64,000 nt of DNA from Galbula dea (Eukaryota; Chordata; Aves; Piciformes; Galbulidae), in assembly GCA_013399015.1 (NCBI GenBank), contig VWZX01001949.1:2542001-2606000 (forward strand), given 5' to 3'. Both the position numbers and the translations under genes were made by a program. Below are positions 51,566 to 63,743 of the stretch, piece after piece (the first letter of the stretch is position 1; each line of letters begins with the position of its first letter). The notes beneath the pieces were generated by a model, which saw only the letters and a list, made by a program, of their open reading frames with translations, searched no databases and was not told the origin of the DNA.

Positions 51566-52738
51566 CTTTCACACCCATTTTTGTTCATCCCTACATAATC
51601 ATATTAACATTTAATAAAACCAAGCCAAACAGTTCATTCCAACAGTGTCTCTTGTATTGCCAGATCCAAAGAGATGCTTTCTCATTCTATGCATCTCATC
51701 CTCTGCCTGCACTCATGCTGTAGCCAAACCCAGGCTGAAAAGCAAATTTTCAGGGTGGGTATCTATGGCCCCATGGCTCAGTCTCTGCCAGGATGTGACT
51801 GGCTCAGTTTTCTGCTCCCTCTGAAAAGAGATTAGTCTTGTCTGCAGAGCAGGTAAAGGTGCAGTTCCAGCTCATAGAGGTGTTGAGCTGGCTGCAGTCA
51901 ATGTAGTGCTGCTGATACTTCATTACATGCAGTTATTGCCATACCCCTTGTGGTACCCAAGGTGGTGAGGTGATGGCAATTATACCTCTGTCCCTGGCAT
52001 TCTCTGCCATCCTGCCAACCCACATGGCAACGGGAGCAGCACACGCCTAGAAGAACAGGACATGAATGCTTATGTATTAGACAACCACCAAACAGGCCAA
52101 GTCTACACAAACTAACTAGAACTTTACTGCATGTGAAACTTCAGACTGTTTCAAGGCACAGTTAAGGTGCTCTTCTTTAAGGTTTGAGGCATTGCTATTT
52201 TGTGTGTCAAAGCTCTTACATCAATTAAAATTCTGTCTGTGTCAAAGTGTACAGATGCAATCCAAACTGGTACAGCCTGTTTGGAACCAAAATAAGTGCA
52301 GTTGAAGCAGGACAAGCTGAATCTCATTTTTGTACCCATAGATCTGCAGAAATTAATGCAGCTGTCATAATGTAAGGATGCTGTATGTCCACATAACTCC
52401 ACTGACACTAAAGGGAGTCATACTTAACAGTGGTTCAGCTGAAAAGGTACTGCTTCTGAAAAAATCTTAAAGCACTTGTTTTTGAGGTTCTGGGTAGCCA
52501 CGAGTTAAAGCTCCGCTTTCAAAACATCCATCCTTTAGCAGTCATAGAGCGCAAAAGTAGCAATCTCAACAGCATAGCAGCATAGACAGTGGAGTGAACT
52601 CCAAAACCAGGTTAAATATAAGCCTCACAGCTTCCATTACTGCTACTGTCATGATTTTGCAGCTCTATTTTTCCCCATTTCAGCTGCTAGTTCAAGGCAA
52701 ATACTTTGGAAAAAAACCCCACACAACAAAGAACAACC

Positions 52739-52764
52739 CAAAACAAAACAAAACAAACAAAACT
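52739..52764. repeat. (AAAAC)n-like tract
   Basis: Repeated AAAAC/AAAC units on the plus strand; simple low-complexity sequence. Confidence 0.7.
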
Positions 52765-53040
52765 CAAAATCCCAGAGACTGCCCATCCTTGATAGGAACA
52801 GTCCTGGCATGCCTGGAATGTGTAAAACCACAAGAGCCACTTCTGTTCATATTACTCCTTTGCTTCTTTGCATTGCTTCTACAAGTATTTTTTTTTAACC
52901 TTCACAATTTGTTGTAGCATCAGTGTGATGCTGCTGCTGGCAGCAGGGTGGGAGCCTTAGATCTCCCCCTTGCACTTACAGGGATACCAATAGGGCACTG
53001 GCTGGGTAGATGCGAGTTTGCTTTGCTGAAGCGAGCACCT

Positions 53041-53058
53041 CATGTCACTCATGTCACT
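53041..53058. repeat. 9-bp perfect tandem duplication
   Basis: catgtcact occurs twice in direct succession. Confidence 0.8.
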
Positions 53059-53283
53059 GCATTAATGCAGGGCTGAGCATGACATCTCTTGAGATGCATC
53101 AGAAGGGTCAAATCCTGCTCCTATTTAAGCTACTAAGTAAACTTTTGCTGGCTTGTCTTTGTTTTCTACCTCTTCTCTTTCCTTTCCTGAAATTCCTGAA
53201 GGTTTCTGGGCTCGCATTCCCGGGTAGATCATCACTACAGGCACGTGGCAATCTGTAGTGTGAGGTTCAGGTGTCACTTGAAG

Positions 53284-53303
53284 AACGCAGGGCAACGCAG
53301 GGC
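53284..53303. repeat. 10-bp perfect tandem duplication
   Basis: aacgcagggc occurs twice in direct succession. Its CpG is retained in both copies, hinting at a recent event. Confidence 0.85.
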
Positions 53304-54895
53304 AAAGCTGAAACACAGGGACTCTTAACCCCAATTCTCAGCACTTACTGCCTTTTATTCGTGCAGGCTGACATGGAGCCCTGCAAAATGCAAGCAGCAC
53401 TGCAGTTCATAAGCAAGAGGTCTGGCAGGACAAACATTAAAGACTGTTAAAAAAGAGCAGGCAAAGACATATCTTGTGCAGAACTGAAAAAAGAAAAGAT
53501 AAAAAATGATAAGCAGGAATTCCCCAGTGGTCTGAGTTTATCAGTGTGATTGCTTTCAGGCCTGTTTTTTTTTCCTGTTGTACCACCTTGACTTGCATAC
53601 AAAGCATCTCTAACAGGAAATATCAGCTGTCCTGGAAAAAACCACAAGAAGGATATGGATTTTTGCTGTCAAGGGCAGAATAGCTTTCAGCAGCATATAA
53701 CATGCCTGAGAGCCTCTCTCCTCACAAAAGCAACTCGCAGAGGCACATTGCAGTTCCTTCTCACTCCCAGCTTTGTGTCCCATCCTGGGGCAGCAGCACA
53801 TGAAGCACCTCCTCAGGGGAGCTTCCATAGTTAGAAAACCTGAAAATGAAAGAAAAACAAGCAGGTGAGTTGATTTGCATTCCAGATTCATAATTAACAC
53901 AGAACTGAATTGGCTAGTAGGAAGCGGAAGACTAAAAAGGAAAACCGCCAGCTTGAAAATGCAAATCTTCACCCTACTACAACTGTAAGCCAGTCAGGAT
54001 TCCTATGGCCTAGGAAGGTGCTAGTAAGAACACATTTTTCACTACTCTTTCAATGTCATCACTTCATGAACTCAACAGTGGCTTGTGATATGTGGTTTCA
54101 TTCCTATTCCACATATAGTCAGTCTCATTTCCTGAAAAGAACATGAACAGAAAAGAAGAAAACGTTTAAAACAATTGCACAGGTCCTTCTGTATTGTCTT
54201 TCTCCTTCTTGTCTTTTACTTCTATCATGGTGCAGTAAGAAACCCATTATTTTTTAAATTAGTACAGGATTGAAAAAGGGATGTTTTCCTAAGACTCTTG
54301 GATTTTACAGAATATAGGCTGCTTGGTTTGAAATCCACACACTAACTAGGCAGCACAGAATGAACTCACAGCATTTTGTTTCAGGATGCTATACATACAT
54401 AGATACAATATCCTGGACATATATGAATACATGCAATTTCTCTATACATGGCTACCAGGAATTGCGCTTTGTCTCCAGCAGCAAGCACAGCAAGTGAGAT
54501 TTGTTCAACACCACTTTGCACTGCTATTGCAGGACCTCAGCTCTTTGTGGCTATCAACAGTCACAGCCCCATGGGAAACACAGCAGCAAGTAAAAACTTG
54601 CTTTACAGATGAGTAAGTGAGATGGTGGCAATTATAACGCTACATCTCTGTGCTTTTTGAACTCAGCTCACTGCCTTATCTGTCCAGGCTTGGTCCCTCT
54701 CCCTGTTGGAGTCCACACTATTAGCAGTGAAAAGAGAGCTCCTCCATGCTCCTCTTCTCTTTTCTTCTGGCTGCTAAGAAACACTCAGGCTTCCCAAGCA
54801 CAGTGACAGGTCTTATTTAAGAGATCAGCTAGGCACAGTCCAGCATCCCAGCTGAGCAGCTCTGCCACTGCTCAAGGGCTGGGCTAGCAGTTGTT

Positions 54896-55052
54896 GGGAC
54901 TGCAGGCCCAACGGGACCTTAGGAAAGAAACTGCAGCAAAGACCAACAGCATCCTGGACTGCAGAAACAGGAGCACAGACGAGAGATCTCAGCACTCATT
55001 AAATCACATCTCAACATTGTATCTAGTTTTGGGACCCCCATACAAGAAAAAT
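54896..55052 (+). mobile_element. Degraded CR1 ORF2 fragment
   Basis: Blocks 'gggactgcaggcccaacgggacctta', 'gcaaagaccaacagcatcctggactgc', 'aacaggagcacagac' and 'catctcaacattgtatctagttttgggac' follow the CR1 segment that encodes AKKTNSIL...LEYCVQFWAP. The fragment is plus-strand and lacks its own 3' end. It ends at the segment where the CR1 at 55,604 begins, so the same part of ORF2 is present twice within 0.7 kb. It may be an old insertion cut by other events. Confidence 0.6.
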
Positions 55053-55603
55053 TGCCTGCAGTCCCACAGTGACCCACACACAACTGTCCATCTCAGTTTG
55101 GGCACCAGTGACCAAGGAATTGCTGCCCATGTCCCATCTGCAGCACACACAAGACAAGTGTTGCAGGGCAGTCACACCTCCTCCCTGCTCTATACACACA
55201 TATTTACAGAACAAGCAGGATTTCCTAAGCACTGACTATAAAAAGACTCCCTATATTGCCCAAGGCTACAGCCAATGTTCCATGGGATGGAGATTCCTCA
55301 AGAAGCCTTCCTTCTGCAACCTGAAATGGTCTGGTGTGCAATGAGCAAGCTACATTGCCAGCATGGCCTTCTCCTGCTCTTCATCCTTTGTGTCATAAAG
55401 GGTGTTGGAGCAATGTCTTGCTTCCAGTCAAAATAACTTATGTGGCTAAGAGACAGGAAATGTCACAACTGAGAAGATGAAAAGGGACCTTACAGACAGA
55501 GCTGGTGAGCTCTGGTTTCTCAGAAGAATCCAGACAAATCATGAGGCAACTGTCACATGTGCTGGGTGGGCAGGAGAGGAAGATGTGGAAGAAGAGAAGT
55601 TCA
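55053..55603. other. Spacer between two CR1 pieces
   Basis: No known repeat or gene recognised. It may be unique sequence or a segment inserted into, or rearranged with, the flanking CR1 pieces. Confidence 0.45.
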
Positions 55604-56100
55604 CCTCTAATATTGTGTTCAGTTTTGGGCCCCTCACTACACTGAAGTGCTGGAGCACGTCCAAAGAACAGCAACGAAGCTGGTGAAGGGTCTAGAGCAC
55701 AAGTCTTATGAGGAGCAGTTGAGGTTGTTCAGTTTGGAGAAAAGGAGGCTCAGAGGAGACCTTCTTGCTCTTTACCACTACCTGAAAGGTTATAGTGAGG
55801 TGAGTGTCAGTCTACTCTCCCAAGTAACAAGCAAAAGGATGAAAGGAAATGGCCTCAAGTTGTGCCAGGGAGATTTAGATTGGATATTCAGAATTTTTTT
55901 TTTTCACTGAAAGGGTTGTTAAGGACTGGAAGAGGCTGCCCTGAAAAGTGATGGAGTCACTATCCCTGAAGGTATTTAGAAGACATGTAGATGTGGTGTT
56001 TAGGAACACAGCTTAGTGGTGGACTTAGCAGTGTTAGGTTAATGGTTGGACTTGATGATCTTAAAGGTCTTTTCCAACCTAACCAATTCTGTGATTCTGT
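55604..56100 (+). mobile_element. CR1 LINE, about 500 bp with complete tail
   Basis: A plus-strand copy starting in the LEYCVQF segment ('ctctaatattgtgttcagttttgggcccctcac') and running through ORF2's end to the tail 'aaccaattctgtgattctgt'. The 3' UTR has the 'ggttggacttgatgatcttaaaggtcttttccaacct' signature, the same tail type as the copy at 31.25-32.25 kb. A 12-base T run near 55,897-55,908 has expanded in the FFT codons. Moderately diverged. Confidence 0.95.
55647..55910 (+). pseudogene. CR1 ORF2 C-terminal remnant
   Basis: An open stretch of about 87 codons carrying LEHVQRTATKLVKGLEHKSYEEQL, LFSLEKRRLRGDLLALYHYLKG and LLSQVTSKRMKGNGLKLCQG. A block of about four residues (the REL-G part before LFSLEK) is missing compared with the copies at 31.3 and 50.8 kb. 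The frame is lost at the expanded T run. It is a dead fragment of the CR1 reverse transcriptase protein. Confidence 0.9.
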
Positions 56101-59089
56101 CTCCTCACCCTAGGTCACCTGGGAGGTCAGTGGCAGAGCCACGAACCAACCTCCTCCCCTCTCTCCCAAAATCTTCATGCTACCTGTCCTCTTCATGCAT
56201 CTGGCTTGACAGCCAAGCCATGCTAGGGCCTAAAGCTGCCTTTCTTACACTGCACAGAACCACATTTCTTTCTGGAGATCAAAGCCTAAGGGGTCCCAGT
56301 TCCCCCCCCTCCGAATCAGTCCTGGCCAAATAACGTCTTTTAAAAAGGCAAACCTGCATCTGCATTAAGAAACCTGTCCAGCTTTGAAAATATGCTCACC
56401 AATGTGTTTTGAGATGTGACCTATTCTCACAAGGCATTAGAGAGCTCTAAAAGTTTATCCATACGTGGAGCTTTTGTACTTGGGAAGTGAGACTAGTAAG
56501 CATTTTTGTACCTACCTATTCATAGGTTTTTATTTTCAATACAAAAGAGTGTATCAGATCACTCAGTTTCAGCTTCTGCTTCTGCTGAAACTCCTGTCTG
56601 ACCCAGGATGGCTAATTTCAAACAGTTTCTGAGCCCAAGTAGTGACTTGTGCTGGCCTAAATTTCTGTAACTGCACCCATACTGAGGTCTGTACACATCA
56701 GCGAAAGAAACCACAGCTTCAGTCAAAATTAGTAGCTTGATACAGAAATAAAGATTGAAAACCCCATCTCCTCCTCATCATCAATAGGTGAGGTCTTGAA
56801 GCCAGATATGCCTCCAGAAACAGCTCTTCTTTCCACCCTCCATTCCTCTGTCCTTTGAGCAAGATCTCAGGGCAATATTTTGCAGCCTTGTTTGTTGAAG
56901 GAGAAGGATGCTTTCTGGCTGGGAAGTTGGGAAGACTCTGTTGGAGCAGAGCAGACCCCGGGCATGCAATTAACCAGGCAGCAGCAACAATATGTTAATT
57001 CACTGGATCCCTCTGAAATGAAGCACAGTGCAAGGCCCTGGAAAAAGTGAAAAGGAGCTTGTTAAGGAAACTGTGTGAAGGCCTTGTGCGCAGCAGCCCC
57101 TTGGAGTCCAGACAAGGACAGACTTTGCACAGACATTGCTTTTAGAGCTGAACTGGCATCCAGCAGGAGTGAAGGGAACCACCCTCAATGCCAACAGGTC
57201 GCTCCTGTCCTTGGGACAACATCCTTATTTTAAAGAGCTGCAGGCACATGGAGAAGCCCCTCCAAGTGATGCCTCATCTGCGGCAAGCTTACCCTGGACA
57301 GATCATGCTCATAAGGTTATGATGTCACGTGCCTTCTCTCAGTGTCCACAGCTTTCATACACTTTCAAGAGCTCAGTCTTCTCCCTGGCATCCTCAGCAG
57401 CCAAGTTCATGCCCTGAGCAATCTATTCAGGTGCCCAGGGCTCCTCAGGAAACAATCTGTCCTCCAACCACAAAGCCAACATAGTAAGGAGAGAAGAACA
57501 CTGAAATGGTCCTTTGGTGAATTTACTGTGAGAAGCCAACACCCTCAGAAGTTCTGCACTGACTGACTACCACCTAATGCTTCACTCTCCTGACTCTGCC
57601 TCTGACTGACTAACTCCTCTAAGACTCAACTAGAAATCGTGGCTCCATGTCAGCATCATGATGGAAGTAGTCTTTCACTTCTAAATCAGAGAGGTGTCTT
57701 GCTGCAGGCAGGAGAACTTGCCTCCCTCCCTTGGAAAAAGGGCAGAGGCAGGGTCAAGATTTCTGTTACTTCCCTATGTTGGACAGACTGCCAACACCAT
57801 GCTTTTAGTGCAGCTTTCAGTTGATGACACACTTCCTTGACGAGGAGGCACAGATCTCCTTCAAAAACAAGCACACCTTTAAACCTGCATAGCCTCTTGT
57901 ACAGAGCTTTCTGCTGTAATCCATATGGAGATTAAACTCTGCCAAATGGAAGAGTTGCATACTCAAGCCCATCCTGCAAAGGCTGTTGACCACTGAGCTG
58001 ATACATTGAGGTCAGAGGCTCATCTGTGCTGACACGTTTCCTCAGAAATGTAAGCATGTCTTTCATGCATACATACAACTGTACCTCTGAGAAGCAGCAG
58101 GCAACTACAATAGGTTTAAATTCAGCCCTCAGGCTGCACCAAAACTTCTAGATTCCTGCAGAAACAAGATGAACAGCAGCAAACATCTGGAGAAAGTGTT
58201 TACCACCTTTTGCCATGTGCTGGGTTTTTTGGACAGATTGCTTTTTGAGTGCAAGAGAAGTCATACTGTTGGCTCTTGTTTAAAAGTGCATGCATTTTGC
58301 ATTGACTGACTTGCTTTCCAAGGATGAGACGAGGAAAGCAGAGTACAACACTGAACCAGTGCCTAGCCATGAACCCTGACCTTTGCAGAGCTCCTGGTGG
58401 CTGTCCCTAAACCTGAGCACTTTATCACCAGGTGACATGTCTCAGATGAGATAGTTTCCTGAAAAGCACTGACAACACACAGTTAAAAGCTCAGTTCAGA
58501 CAAGCAATGAAACAAATCTGCTTCTGGATTTTTGAGGTGAATATTCAATGCTTTCCATGTTTGCCCACTCACAGGTTATCTGGGCTGCACAATCAGCAGA
58601 ATTCCTGCAAAAACACTTGCTGAGCCTTGGCTACCAGGCAGTCTGTAATGGAGTTGCTCTAGAGAAAAACAGAAGCGTTATCACACACACGGCTGTCCCA
58701 ATACAATTAGTCATAACTGATGGAGACATACACGTCCTCACAGAGCTCTTACAACCTTGTCAACAGATGAAGTCAAAATGAAAACATCCTCACTATAAAC
58801 AACCAACTTGAAAACTGAATCATGAATCCTGAAAGCAGCCTCAATGCTACAAAGACATGTCTTCTCTGTAGAAGAAGATAGCTCGTTTCCTTCCGTCTGT
58901 CCTGTGCTGCTTCTTCCTGTAAAATTTCCTAATGTTGCTCAGTGAAATAACATTTCTTTCATCTCCTTATTCAAACAACCCTTCTCTGCTCTGGCTAAGG
59001 GGTGTAGTGGGGTCAGCAGAAACCATGCTCGAGGCAGGAAGAGGAAAAGGCCAAATCTTCAGTGGTGGGAAACAATGTCCCCATCGTCT

Positions 59090-59145
59090 CCTTTGCATGA
59101 CCTTGGATAAGTTCTGCTTTGTCTCATTTCCCCAGTGAAGTTTCC
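59090..59145 (+). mobile_element. Possible MIR-like SINE relic
   Basis: 'tttgcatgaccttggataagttctgctttgtctcatttccccag' follows the MIR core line gtgtgaccttgggcaagtcactt...ctgtgcctcagtttcccc. Only about 55 bp is recognisable, so chance similarity cannot be excluded. Confidence 0.4.
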
Positions 59146-62100
59146 CCACCACACCAGGTGACTACCACTATGATCTTCATAGTAGGCCTGGTGTTACCAG
59201 TGTGACCTGGAGTCAACACTGATAATCAGGGGAAACTGATGGTATGTCTGAGATTCCTTCCCATGTCAGCATCTCATTTAGTCACATGGGGTATCTTTAA
59301 CACAACCAAGACTACCATTTCATGCAACACTTTAATACTTGAGTAGTTCATGAATGTCTCTGTTGGCTTCTTCTAGCTCTTGGCAAACTTTCCCCATCAC
59401 AAGAGTACCACTGCCAGGCTGGTTGTTCAGGAGATCCACTTTCTCTCTTCATCACTTCCAATTCCACAGGGCATTTTTTTCTATTGACACTAATTACTGA
59501 TGGAGAGGACTGCCAAATAAATGGGAGGAGTTTGGTTCATGGCTGGTACTGGAGGCTGAACTTCAGGATGCAATTAAGTCATTGAACTTCTCCAACTGGG
59601 AGGTTACCTAGCCAGAAGGTAGCACACTAACCTCACAAGTGTCCTGTGATCACTGTCTGCAGGAAGGATACCAGTGCTCAGCAGGATCTACACATGTGCC
59701 CAATGGTGGGGCTGGGAACAGACACTCAGCAGCTCCTCTTGATAATTGTTACAAAATTCATCTGGAAGCAAATTTCTTTTTTTCAGAAGCCTCCTCCTCA
59801 GTGCTGACAACTCTTTTAAGATGCAATCTGTGCTGCCAGGGCTTGCAGCAAGGCATAAAGGGAAGCACACACTGCTTCAAGGGGCAAGGACACTGCTGCC
59901 CATCAGCTCCACATCTATGGCAGAGCTCAAAAAGCCAAATCTTCCAGATCCGAGTAATTCCCAAACAAGTCTCAGCCAAAACCACACATCTGTGCTCATA
60001 CCAAAGAGCAAAGCCACACTGAGAGTGAAGAGCAATAGCTGTAGGTTGCCGTGGCAGTGCGCTTGGGTGATTATATCACCTTTACCATCTGCAATAGCAT
60101 TTAGGCCTATTATAAGAGAATACTGGAGTGTTTTTTCAGGGTGCAATAGGTGGGAGAAGCAGAAAATCAGTGTCAGTCAGAAGCCAAGCAGTCAGCACAC
60201 TAAGCAAGAGCCCTTGCTCCAAGTGAGCTGCCTCCCCTTGGGCACATGGCAGTTTATCCAGCCCTGGGCTTGTGTTGGGAGTCCACGGGTGATGCAGGGC
60301 TCCCTGGCAGCCCCTCAGCCCAGAAGAAGAGCTCTCCCCTGCACGGAGGTTATGTGCAGCCCTCCAGGGAGCACAGTGATGGTGAGTGGAGGGCACTCGC
60401 TTGCGCTCCTTGCAGAGCTGATGGAAGTAGGTCAATCCTTCTGCTCTGCTGAACCTGCTGGCAGGTTGGTGCTCTGCTGCCATTGCTGCTCGCAGCTTGT
60501 CATTTGTGTTGCACGGCAGCCACAACGTTCAGAAGTTAACAAATTCAATACACATAATTAAATAAACCTTGGCATCTGTTCAAAACCCATCTCGCTTCTT
60601 CCCCCCCTTTTTATTTCCTTCTGTTGCTGGCAAAAAAACACATGAGAGGAGAGATGCAAGAGAGGGTTGCTAAGGGGCAAGCCAGTTTTCATCTCTCGGT
60701 TATGTCCCTGCTGCTCTCCTGTTGTGGAAGAGATAGATGTTTTGTTTTCCTCAAGGGAATGTGATGAACCCATGTGGCATCACTACTTATGCCCCTTTCC
60801 TCCTCCTCTGCTCCAGACAAAATGACCTTTTCCATCTTTTCTCAGGCTTTGCAAACATAGTCCAACATACACCAGCAATCCTTAGGCTCTGCTGCTGACA
60901 ACACATCACACTGAACTAGGGCTTGGAAAGCAAGCCAAGCTTGCATGGCTGGCACAGGGAAGGCACATCAAAATGTGGTCTGCAGCAGCTGGGCTGGGCT
61001 AGACCTGCTGCAAGCTGTGAGCACCATTTTCCAATACCAGAATGAGCAAAAAAGAAAGTACCAGGTCACTGGAGACAACAGCCTCAGTGACATGAGGACA
61101 CACCAGAGAGCCTGCCTTCTTCAACAGCCCAACATGGACACTGGGATGACCTTGTCCATCCTCTCACATCTCTTCACTGTGGAGAATCCTTCCTCTTGCA
61201 TCAGCTCTTCCACACTTCTGCCACATCCTCTCTGCCCTGAGACCACTGCCTGGAAGGCAGGATTGTAGCATAGCCTGCTGCCTTCCTCTGCTGTGACTTG
61301 CAGACGCCAGAAAAAACTGCCATTCCTGCCATTCCAAGCTCAATTAAAGGCACACACTTCTGATAAATGGTCTTAAGTGTCCCCATATCCTGTGCACTCT
61401 TTCACCTCTTTGAGTTACCACAAAGCAACAAACATCAGCCCACCATGGGGCTGGCCTGGGTCTCACCACAGCTGCTTCCAATGCCAGCTCAGCCAGGATC
61501 AACGTGCATGGGCTACCTACCCTTCCTAACAAGGGATCCTCGTCCCCCTGAGCCCAGCCTAGCATGTTCACCAACATCTATGAAGTACTCAGACAACTAA
61601 GCAAACACAGGACAGCCTGCAAGCAATGCAGTCAGCCCAAGGCCAATGCCTGGCATGTTTCACACTGCTGCTGTCAATGCCACCAACGTCTCCATTGGTG
61701 GTAGAAGCCCTGCAGATTTGCAACAGGAAATCAGGTTTTAATCACTGTCTCACTTTTCATTCCCCACTTCAGTTCTGCTATTCTAGTAGCTGCTGTGAGC
61801 TGGCTCCACGTTTTCAGATGAGCAACCGTTAGGGCACTGGGTTTAGCTCAAGTGCTTTTAGGCTGCAACTCCAAATGCAAAGAAAAATGTGAAGCTAGGA
61901 GGGACTGGGGGACAGAAATCAGGTAGCAGTCAAGGCTTTAAGATACAACCAAGCAAGCACCAGCCTCCTGCCCAGGTTGACATTGCCTGCACTGCCTGGG
62001 ACAGCCATCCAGGCTGGTGAGTCCATACAGGCAGGAAACTGGAAGTGTGTAGACCTACTGCCAGGGGTTGCTGCCCACTTGGAAGAGTTGTGCAACATGG

Positions 62101-63697
62101 CATGATGCAGATGTGCCTTCAGGTGCTTCTCCTTGTTCATGATACTTCTACAAATCTACTGCAATACTCTCAATACTCATCACTTAACTGCTCAGCCCCT
62201 GCAGCAGCCAGGGAAAATTCCCCTTGCAGGGTGGAAGTCTGCTGCCACTGTAACACGTGCAGAAGGCAAAGCCAGAGCCTGTACACCTGCACCAGAGACC
62301 ATCCAAAAGGGAGAAAGAGTGCTGGGACCCAGAAAGGGATGTGGTGAGAGGCAGGCTTGACAGGAGATTATCAGAAGGACAAAAATAGGCCCTGCCCAGC
62401 TCCTGAGGCATCCTCACCCAAATGAACACCACACTACATCTTGGGACAGGCTGCTCTGTGTGTGTGATGCAGATAATGCTAGCAAAAATGGGAGGAAAGA
62501 GCTGTTTTTTACAGCAGGACAGGGGGACTGGCTGAATGAGGCGCAGGATGAAACCTTCACCCACCTCTTCCACAACCATGACCCTGAAGTTCATAAGGCC
62601 CCTTCTATGGTGACTGATGGTAGGTAACAAGCATTTCTATGCCATGTTGATAGCCACACAGCAACACCCTGTAGAGAACACAAGGAGAAAGAGCAGAAGT
62701 GACAATGGAGTTCTCATGACCGGCCTAGTGCCTGGAGGATGATGTGTGCCAAGATGTCAGGGTAGACTTTAAGCCTGTTACTCTCCTTTGATTAAGTGTC
62801 AACTATTCCTCTGTTGGCTGCCCATCAGTTAGTTGCAAGGTCTTCTTCTAAAGCCCTCACATAAAGCAGATGCTGTTTAAAATACACTTCAGATGTTTGC
62901 TTCTTAGATGGCCACTGATGAGCCTATTCACGATAGACCACTCTGGTTTCATCAAAGCATCCTGTGAAACTTGCCCATTTGCCCAGACATGGTGAAACAT
63001 GTATCTTCTGTGTAACTTAGGCACTAACATCAAAATGGCAGGCCTTAAAATTATGGAACCCTTGAGCTGAGACTCAAAGCAATGCTTGCCACAAACTAAT
63101 TAAATCTTTGGGAAAGAGGATAGAACTTACCTCCTGCCTCCCCCACACTGCCTCAGGCAACATTATTCCTGAAAAGCTCCCACATGTTTCTTGTGCCATG
63201 CCCTGAAGTCATGCCCTTGCCTCCCCATCACCTCCACAGCTGCAGTGTGTGTATCCTGCAGGTGACACAGCCATTGCCAAATCACTGATGACCTACAGCA
63301 GTTTTCCCTTCTCCAAATTTGCCTTGATCTATCCACCTTCTTTATCAGAAAGGGATGGAAATTAAGTCTTGTTGCAAGAGGGGTTCACAAAAGTTGTTTT
63401 AAAAACCTCCCAAACAGCTCACCATAGCCTGGGGCATGAGCATTATTATAGCTGGTACAGGATTCATCTCATCTACCCTATAGCCATCTAAAGTATATGT
63501 ATCTAGTCTAAGCAAGCTGGCTAGGAGCTTGACACATCTGATCAAAAGACAGCGTCTGCAGCGTTGGTGTCTGCATCTGAACACATCAGCACAGGCTACT
63601 TTTACATTTGGTGAAGAGTCTACCATAGAGCCAGGAAAGATGGAGGTGTAATTAATTTCATTCATCAGATCCACTGCACCTTAAACCCCATGGACAA

Positions 63698-63743
63698 TGC
63701 TGACTAGGTCCTCAAATGTATGCTGACTAGGTCCTCAAATGTA
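63698..63743. repeat. 23-bp perfect tandem duplication
   Basis: tgctgactaggtcctcaaatgta occurs twice with no mismatch. Perfect identity suggests a recent duplication, or an assembly artefact. Confidence 0.95.

Larger units (their letters stand above)
51566..54895. other. Unique non-coding block
   Basis: No gene or transposon recognised. An AAAAC-type tract lies at 52,739-52,764. Two short perfect tandem duplications lie at 53,041-53,058 (9 bp x 2) and 53,284-53,303 (10 bp x 2). A donor-like CAG/GTGAGT at about 53,860 lacks a supported exon. Confidence 0.55.

Noticed and set aside
53842..53867. Donor-like CAG/GTGAGT
   Set aside because: No supported exon upstream and no coding similarity on either strand.
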